Positions 35,253 to 41,267 of a stretch of 41,267 nucleotides of DNA are shown here, piece after piece. The translations under genes and the position numbers were made by a program. This DNA comes from Verrucomicrobiota bacterium. GTDB taxonomy: Bacteria; Verrucomicrobiota; Verrucomicrobiia; Opitutales; UBA2995. Numbering within the stretch: the stretch's first letter is position 1; each line of letters begins with the position of its first letter. Under the pieces are notes generated by a model. It saw only the letters and a list, made by a program, of their open reading frames with translations. It did no database searches and was not told the DNA's origin. The stretch spans positions 1-41,267 of the forward strand of contig JAQBYJ010000047.1 of NCBI GenBank assembly GCA_027622555.1. The letters run 5' to 3'.

Positions 35253-36737
35253 TTAGCTTCGACGCAGCCAGTATATAAACGTTCCAAATATCGCAGAACA
35301 ACAAGGAAGAATTAGCATTATGGCTAATCGCAATTTGGACATCTCCTCCTGGCTCAGGGTTATGTGGAGTTTCTCAATGGGTTTAGGCTCGATGGATAAA
35401 AGGTTATTCCTATCCAAGGACCAGTTTATGGTATTCAGGAATAGCGTAAAGTTTCCCAGAATGGTGAGTCGACTGTTTGTTATGATCTCGGATGTGCCAA
35501 ATACCACCAGACGACCTCCTGGAATATCTATTCCGAGTTCGGATGAAATACTTCGTTCAGAAACCACCGCGATGCTGACAGGTCCTTTCAAATCCACTCC
35601 GTGGTCATAACCAATCGATTTCGAGTCACGGTAAAATCGTTCTCCCCAGCTGGTTTCGGAACCGCCTACAATTGGCTTTACGGAAAGTCTGTCGTCTAAT
35701 GGTGCACCGATGTCTGCTCGAATGGGCCGTGAAAGACCTACCACGACCGATTCGCTGTTTTTTGCGATTGATTCAGTGATAGGGTGATCAGGATCAAAAC
35801 GCCTGATTAAGAAATCTCCTCCAGGCATCAAAGAATCCGAGCCAGTATCCCACACCACCATATCTTCGGCGAGAATTCCCCAGTGGTAAAACAGGTCGCC
35901 CAAGTTGTTATTGATCGCTGGATCTATTAAAACGATGAGCCTTCCCGCGTTTTCATTTAAATAGTCTTTTAAAATGTTAACTTCTCTAGCCATTAGCGGT
36001 TGCCTTGGCCCGGCCAAAACCACCAGGTTGGCATCCTCGGGAATCCGCGACTCCGGAACTGTCAGATCCAACGGTTTTACTTGAAAGTTCCTTTGTTCCA
36101 ATTGCTGAGCCAGTTGGGAAAGCCCCACGATCGGATCTACGCTATTTGGATCCCGTTCGCCGTGGCCCTTTAGAAAGTAAATGGAATTTTCTTTTGGGCT
36201 CGAAACATCGAGAATGGCGGAGGTAAACATCTGTTCGCCCCGAAAAGCAGTCTTCTCCAGTTTTTCCGATTCGTACAGCTCATCAATGACCACCGAGTGG
36301 TGCTTGGTTTCGGAAGCAAAAATAACCAGGTTCGGCTGGCTGATTCCAAATTCTTCCACCAGCTCTTGAGCAAGCCGACGTTGCTGGTAGACGTTTATGA
36401 ATTCTGCCTGAATGGGCCCTGCACCTGTTGCCTGGGCTGCATATTGGTATTCTTTAACCAAGTTTTTGATGTCGCTATAATAGGGGCCCATCTCCGAACT
36501 ATTTTCATCGCCGTTCATGGTTACTATAATCCGAATAGGCTCCGTCAGTTCTTGAATATAAGAAACCGTTTCTGGGGACAAAGCGTATTTGCGATCTTCA
36601 GTAATATCATAACGTTTGAAATGAGTTAACGAGAGGATGTTGAGGCCGATAAATAGCGCGATAACCAAGAAAAGCTGGAAAAGAGAATTCCCTCGATTGA
36701 CCCAGCGACTATACTTGAAATCTTCTAGTTTAGACAT
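35253..36737 (-). CDS. GldG-like ABC-type auxiliary protein
   Basis: A 494-residue protein with an N-terminal membrane helix (about 20-40), a thioredoxin-like/beta-alpha periplasmic region (ITEDRKYALSPETVSYIQEL, LKGHGERDP, VVLAGPRQPLM) and a C-terminal membrane helix (about 470-490). This is the ABC_transp_aux (GldG/DUF4350) layout, usually encoded together with GldA and GldF. In Bacteroidetes GldA/F/G support gliding motility; outside that phylum their role is unclear. It starts 9 nt after the gldF-like stop on the same strand and precedes DUF4340. Confidence 0.88.
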   Translation of the reverse strand: MSKLEDFKYSRWVNRGNSLFQLFLVIALFIGLNILSLTHFKRYDITEDRKYALSPETVSYIQELTEPIRIIVTMNGDENSSEMGPYYSDIKNLVKEYQYAAQATGAGPIQAEFINVYQQRRLAQELVEEFGISQPNLVIFASETKHHSVVIDELYESEKLEKTAFRGEQMFTSAILDVSSPKENSIYFLKGHGERDPNSVDPIVGLSQLAQQLEQRNFQVKPLDLTVPESRIPEDANLVVLAGPRQPLMAREVNILKDYLNENAGRLIVLIDPAINNNLGDLFYHWGILAEDMVVWDTGSDSLMPGGDFLIRRFDPDHPITESIAKNSESVVVGLSRPIRADIGAPLDDRLSVKPIVGGSETSWGERFYRDSKSIGYDHGVDLKGPVSIAVVSERSISSELGIDIPGGRLVVFGTSEIITNSRLTILGNFTLFLNTINWSLDRNNLLSIEPKPIEKLHITLSQEEMSKLRLAIMLILPCCSAIFGTFIYWLRRS

Positions 36738-36746
36738 GGTTCTTGG

Positions 36747-37499
36747 TTAACGTTTATGATCTACGGCCAACACAGCGATACTCAGCATTATCATCGTACT
36801 GCTTAAATAAAAAACAATGGGACGCGTATCAATTACCCCTCGGCTGAAATCCTCCACATGCCCGTTTATTTGAATAAATTCGAGAAACGAACCCAGAATA
36901 ATAAAGCGATCGAGGTAGCCACCTGCGATTCCACCCAGGGCATTTTCTCCAAACAGAAGCCCAAATAACAGGGTGAAACTGAAAATACCTGCAATCAACT
37001 GACTGCGAGTAACCGAGCTGGCAAGAATCCCGATGCTGGTAAAAAGAAGACCGCTGACACAGATAAAGGAATAGCCACCGATCAAACTCGCTTTATCCAG
37101 AATGCGATCGTCGGGGAAGAAATAGTAGGTGATGGCAGGGAAGGCCAAAGTCAGCCCATAGAGCCCTGCATAGAGTAAATAGGCGGCAAAAAACTTACTT
37201 GCCACCAACTCGATGGAAGTAATCGGAGTCGTCAGTAAACTATCCATCAATCCCTGGCGCCGTTCTTCCGCAATGCTGCGCATAGTGAGCAATGGTACGA
37301 GAAAAACAACCGGTATGTAAAAAGCATTCAGAAAGATGTTCGAGGGGAGCATCTCTTGAGGTTCCTTGTTATAACCCTCCAATACGAATTGGTAAACCAT
37401 TCCCATGATGATGAGAAAGAAAAATGCGGCCAGGTAGGTAGTCGGACTAAGAAGAATGGTTCTCAGTTCATGTTTTAAAAGAGTGAAAAAGTGTTTCAT
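36747..37499 (-). CDS. ABC-2 type permease, GldF-like
   Basis: A 250-residue membrane protein with six hydrophobic segments and the ABC-2 opening MKHFFTLLKHELRTILLSPT. The motif RSIAEERRQGLMDSLLTTPI (about residues 73-92) is characteristic of ABC-2 and GldF permeases. It forms the membrane channel with the ATPase at 37726. The start codon lies directly beside a 10-bp repeat that flanks a MITE-like insertion, so the ancestral gene probably began only 3 nt after the ATPase stop. Confidence 0.9.
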   Translation of the reverse strand: MKHFFTLLKHELRTILLSPTTYLAAFFFLIIMGMVYQFVLEGYNKEPQEMLPSNIFLNAFYIPVVFLVPLLTMRSIAEERRQGLMDSLLTTPITSIELVASKFFAAYLLYAGLYGLTLAFPAITYYFFPDDRILDKASLIGGYSFICVSGLLFTSIGILASSVTRSQLIAGIFSFTLLFGLLFGENALGGIAGGYLDRFIILGSFLEFIQINGHVEDFSRGVIDTRPIVFYLSSTMIMLSIAVLAVDHKR

Positions 37500-37731
37500 G
37501 GCTTAGCCCGCATTTCTCACGGAGTTGAGATGTTGAGGCTGACGACCGATAGGCGAAGGCGCGCACTGCTGTGCGTAACTAAGCCGGGAGGGAGGAATAC
37601 TCGGCATCTCAGCCCGAAGATGCGCGCAAAATAGATGTTCATAGAGTGTAATTTGTTATAAAACCGCAAGTCGTTCATTCCTTTTACTTTTCTTAATTTT
37701 GTGAGCATCTGGTGAGATATGTGGCTTAGCC
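37499..37731. mobile_element. MITE-like insertion with 10-bp flanking direct repeats
   Basis: A 213-bp block (37509-37721) separates the gldA-like and gldF-like genes. The 10-mer TGGCTTAGCC flanks it on both sides (37499-37508 and 37722-37731). Near its ends are terminal inverted repeats, CATTTCTCAC (37511-37520) and GTGAGATATG (37712-37721), which match at nine of ten positions. Inside are short hairpins, such as GCGCAC-TGCT-GTGCG near 37561 and GCATCT/AGATGC near 37603-37622. Removing the block and one repeat copy would leave the ATPase stop TAA, then GCC, then the permease ATG. The block may be a non-autonomous element or the remnant of one. Confidence 0.65.
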
Positions 37732-38781
37732 TTCTTTTTCCTCCTCCACTACGGCAACGGGCTCATTCTTTTGAAAAGGGACCGCTGTGAGTCTTTCCGG
37801 TTGATCGGCCAAAACCTCCCAGGACCGTTTGGTCGCTGCTAGAAAGATATCCTCCAGAGTGGCTTCAGTGCTATGTAAAGATCGAAGGGTTAAGTGGGGT
37901 AAGGATGAGAGGTGCTTGATTAATTTTTCTCCAATGTCCTTTTCAGCAGGTCCTTCGAGAGCGATCCGATTCATGGTGGATCCTGGAATGGGTTCACTGG
38001 AAATGATGTTTAACTTCGGGCAGACGAATTTTATTTCAGGCTCAAGCGCTTTAACGGGCCCAGTGATTTCCAACTGGTAGGAACACTCTGGAAGAAACTC
38101 TTTGCGGAGCTCGCCCGGGGTTCCCGCTGCTACGACAAAACCGCGATTGATGATGATAACCCGGTCACAGGTGAGTTCGATTTCTGGTAAAATGTGGCTG
38201 GAAATAATCACGCTCATTCGGCCCCTCAGCGTTCCTATGAGGTCTCGAATCTTCAGGATTTGGTGAGGATCCAGGCCGATAGTCGGTTCGTCCATGATGA
38301 TCACCTCCGGTTCCGAGAGAATGGCTTCGGCAATTCCAATCCGTTGTCGGTAGCCTTTTGATAAACCTTCAATTACGCGCTTCCTGGCTTGGGTCAGGTC
38401 ACAGAGCTCCAAGACATAGTCGATGCGCTTGCGCAGCTTTCTGCCAGACATCTCTTTGAGCTTCCCACGAAATTTTAAATACTCGCCAACCCGCATATCC
38501 ACCGGAAGTGGATTGTTTTCGGGCATGTAACCGATCTTGCGCTTTATCTCCTCCGGATGAGTCGCAACGGGAATGCCGCAAATGTAAGCACAACCGCTGT
38601 TTGCTGAAATAAGACCGGTGAGGATCTTCATCGTCGTACTTTTGCCCGCACCATTAGGGCCCAGGAAACCTACGATCTCTCCTTTCTTAAGTGAAAAGGA
38701 AATATCTTGGATCGCCGTTATGCGGCCATACTGTTTGGTAAGGTTTTTAACCTCAATGCTGTATTCGACGGAGTCTTCCAT
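37726..38781 (-). CDS. ABC transporter ATPase, GldA-like
   Basis: A 351-residue ATPase. Walker A is GPNGAGKST (residues 41-49), the Q-loop is GYMPENNPL, the signature is LSKGYRQRIGIAEA, Walker B is VIIMDEPTIGLDP and the His switch is in ISSHILPEIELTCD. It has the about 100-residue C-terminal extension usual for GldA/CcmA/DrrA types. It is the first gene of the block (ATPase, ABC-2 permease, GldG-like, DUF4340, AsmA-like). The stop codon lies within the right 10-bp repeat of the insertion next to it. Confidence 0.92.
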   Translation of the reverse strand: MEDSVEYSIEVKNLTKQYGRITAIQDISFSLKKGEIVGFLGPNGAGKSTTMKILTGLISANSGCAYICGIPVATHPEEIKRKIGYMPENNPLPVDMRVGEYLKFRGKLKEMSGRKLRKRIDYVLELCDLTQARKRVIEGLSKGYRQRIGIAEAILSEPEVIIMDEPTIGLDPHQILKIRDLIGTLRGRMSVIISSHILPEIELTCDRVIIINRGFVVAAGTPGELRKEFLPECSYQLEITGPVKALEPEIKFVCPKLNIISSEPIPGSTMNRIALEGPAEKDIGEKLIKHLSSLPHLTLRSLHSTEATLEDIFLAATKRSWEVLADQPERLTAVPFQKNEPVAVVEEEKEG

Positions 38782-38854
38782 CAGGATAAGAAATAGTTAG
38801 AGAAGGCTGGCCAGCTTCATTTGGCAATGTCGATTTTGGATGGTGGCAGATCTT

Positions 38855-39850
38855 TTACTGCGTCTTGATATGCACATCTCCGGAATTGAGCGTAGTCAGT
38901 TTTCGATCCCGTTTCATAAGGATGAGTGACCCTCTGTTATCCAGGCCGGAAGCGATCCCCTCAAGGATGCCGTCCCGTGTTTCAACTTCTATGGATTTAC
39001 CTTTTAGAATGTCAAATTCTGGCCACATGGTTTCGAAAGTCTCTCTTATGTTACCTGCGATGAATGATTCATAGCCGCTGTAAATGGCCTCAATCAAAAG
39101 TGCGGCGGTTTTATTAAGGTCCAGTTTTCGGCCGGTAAGTTCCCTCAAACTCGTTGCCGTTTTTTTAAGATTAACCGGCCAATCAGCTTGGGTTTGATTA
39201 ACATTCAGTCCAATTCCGAATACCAGTTCCCGCAATGAGTCTGAATCCACCCGTGCTTCAGTCAGCATTCCGGCCAATTTTTTGCCTTCATAATAAATGT
39301 CATTCGGCCATTTTACGCCGATAGCTGCCTTCAACCAACTTTTCAGGTATCTTGCCACGTAGACACCCATCCAAAGGGTAAATAGCTGCATCCTGTCGGG
39401 GCGAGCATTCGGACGACTGCCAAAACTTAGGTACAGATTGGATGATGGCGGGCTATGCCATTGGCGGCCCATGCGGCCCCGGCCCAAAGTTTGTTGATTT
39501 GAAAGGACAAAAAAAGGTGCCTCATAGTCGTTCGCCAGGAGCCGACTCGTGTGGTCATTCGTGCTGTCGATGGTTGAAAGAAAAATGATTTCCGGGCATT
39601 GGTCCGGGTTTGAGAGGTAGGCTGTTGTCAGTAATGCATTTAACGATTCAGGTTTTTTTAGGATCCGGTACCCTTTCCTGGTAACCGCCTCAAATTCAAA
39701 ACCCTGGCTCCGGAGTTGTTCCATGCGTCCCCAAACGCTTACCCGGCTCACACCAAGCTGTTCTGCCAATTTATTTCCAGAAACAAAGCCATCCTTTGCG
39801 TTCAGAAGGGCTTTAAGAATGGTAATGGAGCTCGTGTCTGTATGTGACAT
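38855..39850 (-). CDS. birA: Biotin protein ligase/repressor
   Basis: A 331-residue BirA with an N-terminal winged helix (NKLAEQLGVSRVSVWGRMEQL, about 26-46), followed by the ligase core: STIDSTNDH, the biotinyl-AMP loop GRGRMGRQW (123-131), KWPNDIYYEGKKLAGML and the C-terminal SH3-like domain. It adds biotin to AccB and may repress biotin genes. It starts 3 nt after nadC, so the two are an operon. Both the catalytic and DNA-binding parts are present, so it is the bifunctional form. Confidence 0.95.
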   Translation of the reverse strand: MSHTDTSSITILKALLNAKDGFVSGNKLAEQLGVSRVSVWGRMEQLRSQGFEFEAVTRKGYRILKKPESLNALLTTAYLSNPDQCPEIIFLSTIDSTNDHTSRLLANDYEAPFFVLSNQQTLGRGRMGRQWHSPPSSNLYLSFGSRPNARPDRMQLFTLWMGVYVARYLKSWLKAAIGVKWPNDIYYEGKKLAGMLTEARVDSDSLRELVFGIGLNVNQTQADWPVNLKKTATSLRELTGRKLDLNKTAALLIEAIYSGYESFIAGNIRETFETMWPEFDILKGKSIEVETRDGILEGIASGLDNRGSLILMKRDRKLTTLNSGDVHIKTQ

Positions 39851-39853
39851 GTA

Positions 39854-40777
39854 TTATTCCCAATCTAATCCGATATCCACCCAGCCGGCCTTATGAACCA
39901 AGGCTCCCGTTGAAATGAAATCGAGCCCCAGTTTGCCGTATTCTGGCAAGGTTTCCAAAGTGATGCCGCCGGTTGCTTCGGTGCAGGTTTGGTCTCCAAT
40001 CAGGGCTACCGCTTGTTTCAGTGCGTCGATTGAAAAATTATCCAGCATGATTTTATCGGGTGCGGCTGCGAGAACCGCCGGGACTTGCTCCAGGATATCT
40101 ACTTCAACTTCGATGAGCAGGGTTGGATTTTGTTCTCTGGAACGCTTCACCAGATGGGTTAAAGGTTCACCCGTTTGTGAATTGTCAGCGGCAAGATGGT
40201 TGTCCTTAAGCATCACTCGATCAAATAGCCCCAATCGATGATTCCATCCACCACCACAAGCAACTGCATATTTTTGGAGCATCCGGTAGCCTGGAGTTGT
40301 TTTACGTGTATCGAGAACGCGCGTGGAAGAACTGCCCAATGCATCAACGTATTTGCCTGTTTCTGTCGCGACACCCGAAAGAAATTGAAGGAAATTCAAA
40401 AGCACCCGTTCTGCCATCAACAGTTTTGTAACCGGCCCTTTAATAAGGCCCAGAGACTCTCTGGTGACGACAGGTGCTCCATCTTCCACCGACGGCACGA
40501 ATTCCAACCCGGCATCGTAAGCTTGTAATATTGCGGGCACCAACGGTATCCCGCAAACGATCAGATTCTGCCTTGCATGCAACAGTGCGCTACCGCCTCC
40601 CTCTCTATTAAGTACAGCAGAAGTTACATCACCAACCTTATCAGGTTTGACCCTCAAACCCTTACCCTGCAGATCCTCGTCACGGGCCATTTGGATTAAT
40701 TGCTCCAGATACGAAGGAGATAGATCCCCAAATTGAACCCGATGTAAGAACTTCTGAATACGCTCCTCTTTATTCAC
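39854..40777 (-). CDS. nadC: Quinolinate phosphoribosyltransferase
   Basis: A 307-residue NadC that makes nicotinate mononucleotide from quinolinate and PRPP in NAD synthesis. Motifs are TRKTTPGYRMLQKYAVACGG, GWNHRLGLFDRVMLKDNHL, EVEVDILEQVPAVL and the end LGLDFISTGALVHKAGWVD. It starts with GTG (40775-40777), immediately followed upstream by a 9-bp inverted repeat arm. No nadA or nadB is adjacent. The downstream partner is birA. Confidence 0.95.
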   Translation of the reverse strand: MNKEERIQKFLHRVQFGDLSPSYLEQLIQMARDEDLQGKGLRVKPDKVGDVTSAVLNREGGGSALLHARQNLIVCGIPLVPAILQAYDAGLEFVPSVEDGAPVVTRESLGLIKGPVTKLLMAERVLLNFLQFLSGVATETGKYVDALGSSSTRVLDTRKTTPGYRMLQKYAVACGGGWNHRLGLFDRVMLKDNHLAADNSQTGEPLTHLVKRSREQNPTLLIEVEVDILEQVPAVLAAAPDKIMLDNFSIDALKQAVALIGDQTCTEATGGITLETLPEYGKLGLDFISTGALVHKAGWVDIGLDWE

Positions 40778-40817
40778 AGCTTGAGGTTAAACCCTAAGCC
40801 AGTTTGCCCCTCAAGCT
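40778..40817 (-). promoter_or_regulatory. Inverted repeat abutting the nadC start codon
   Basis: Arms AGCTTGAGG (40778-40786) and CCTCAAGCT (40809-40817) are perfect complements separated by 22 nt. The first arm touches the GTG start of nadC, so the region where a ribosome-binding site would sit is inside the stem. No Shine-Dalgarno sequence is seen outside it. It could be a translational control hairpin or an operator. Confidence 0.5.
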
Positions 40818-40851
40818 TTATGATCTTCCTGACAAGGCCGGGTTTATTCAG

Positions 40852-40898
40852 CCACGGCTCGGGAGCGAGTCCACGAAGCGAATTCCGAAGCCGTGGAC
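40852..40898. repeat. REP-like nested palindrome
   Basis: Arms CCACGGCTCGG (40852-40862) and CCGAAGCCGTGG (40885-40896) pair with one bulge. A second pair, GTCCACG (40869-40875) with CGTGGAC (40892-40898), competes for the right arm. GC-rich, no T-run, and placed in a spacer, it looks like an extragenic REP-type repeat. Confidence 0.5.
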
Positions 40899-40969
40899 GC
40901 ACCCGTTTGAAACTTGCCCCTAGAGATAAATGTCTTGTATGAATTTGGAGTTTTACGTATAGAAGGAAA

Positions 40970-41263
40970 ATGAAATCATCGCTAATCTTCCTCCTTTTGA
41001 TCTCTTCAATCGTATCAACAGCCTTTGGCGAACTTCTCGTCTCGCCAGTCGCTGAATGGTCAAATCCCGATGCTATCGCGGACAACATAAAGGCCGAATG
41101 CGGGCTTCCCGAAAAGCAGATTGCCACGCTTCCACCATTTTTCAAGAAGGCCAAAATAAAGTACAGTTTGGCGAATGACAACGAAGTGCCCGAGACTGGC
41201 GGGTGCAGGACAAATTCTTTCCGTATCGCTGAAACCCTTTATTTTGGGCTTGAAAGTGTCTAG
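40970..41263 (+). CDS. Small exported protein, probably frameshifted near the edge
   Basis: A 97-codon frame with a clear signal peptide (SSLIFLLLISSIVSTAFG) and an AGAAGGA ribosome-binding site just before the ATG. Residues 35-70 (ADNIKAECGLPEKQ, then IATLPPFFKKAKIKY) resemble small periplasmic proteins of unknown function with a conserved Cys. After residue 78 the sequence stops looking like that group. The frame one base further on (41205 to the window end) stays open and reads AGQILSVSLKPFILGL, which fits better. So the TAG at 41261-41263 may be false and a frameshift may lie near 41204. Whether that is a mutation or a sequencing error is unknown. Confidence 0.6.
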   Translation: MKSSLIFLLLISSIVSTAFGELLVSPVAEWSNPDAIADNIKAECGLPEKQIATLPPFFKKAKIKYSLANDNEVPETGGCRTNSFRIAETLYFGLESV

Positions 41264-41267
41264 CTAC

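Noticed and set aside
37517-37708. 63-codon minus-strand frame inside the MITE-like block
   Set aside because: Lies fully in a repeat-like insertion with hairpins; no domain seen, so probably not a gene.
40774-41181. 135-codon minus-strand frame overlapping the small exported gene
   Set aside because: Antisense to a frame with a signal peptide and ribosome-binding site, and it crosses the REP-like palindrome and the nadC leader.

Overview
The window looks like a chromosomal stretch from a Gram-negative, aerobic, free-living bacterium. My best guess is a member of the Verrucomicrobiota (Opitutia-like); this is inferred from overall gene style, not from a marker gene. Supporting points are exported c-type cytochrome, TesA, AsmA-like and lipoprotein genes, an NfeD/NfeD/flotillin operon, a GldA/GldF/GldG-like ABC cluster with DUF4340, and many starts without a clear Shine-Dalgarno sequence. 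There are no rRNA or tRNA genes and no CRISPR array. Most of the window is housekeeping genes in short operons. The accessory DNA is limited to small repeats and transposon pieces.

Layout. 1-408: the tail of an IS630-type transposase and degenerate DNA. 409-3871 (minus strand): an orphan receiver protein, then a trp unit made of a leader peptide with three Trp codons, an attenuator, a fused anthranilate synthase (trpEG) and a DUF420 membrane protein. 4128-5426 (plus): an IclR-type regulator and an OsmC protein. 5447-10710 (plus): a peptide-type ABC uptake set (lipoprotein, then two permeases). It is split by a diheme cytochrome c and by a REP-associated tyrosine transposase element with 25-bp perfect inverted ends. 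11097-15096: tesA divergent from ybbA-ybbP, the same order as in E. coli. 15227-16153: a mutarotase. 16256-19918 (plus): nfeD (protease type), short nfeD, floA and an unknown anchored protein. 19925-23406 (minus): ftsK and a RodZ-like gene. 23465-27464 (plus): a near-consensus promoter, manA, grpE-dnaJ and prmA. 27461-30311 (minus): accB-accC-asp23 and an AmaP-like anchor. 30507-38781 (minus): gldA-, gldF- and gldG-like genes, DUF4340 and a large AsmA-like protein. 38855-40777 (minus): nadC-birA. 40970-end (plus): a small exported protein that is probably frameshifted or cut.

How the parts work together. accB, accC and birA together supply and biotinylate acetyl-CoA carboxylase, with Asp23-family proteins attached to the same unit. 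The ABC-2, GldG, DUF4340 and AsmA block reads as one envelope machine. The nfeD/nfeD/floA/unknown block reads as a membrane-microdomain unit.

The strongest non-coding observations are: (1) a complete trp attenuator with leader peptide MGNLWWWSEM and mutually exclusive stems; (2) a roughly 213-bp MITE-like insertion between gldA and gldF, with 10-bp flanking direct repeats and short terminal inverted repeats; (3) the REP/transposase element inside the peptide-transport cluster; (4) an inverted repeat abutting the GTG start of nadC; (5) a consensus promoter about 200 nt upstream of manA, followed by a possible terminator. All calls come from reading the sequence and remembered family features; no database search was run.
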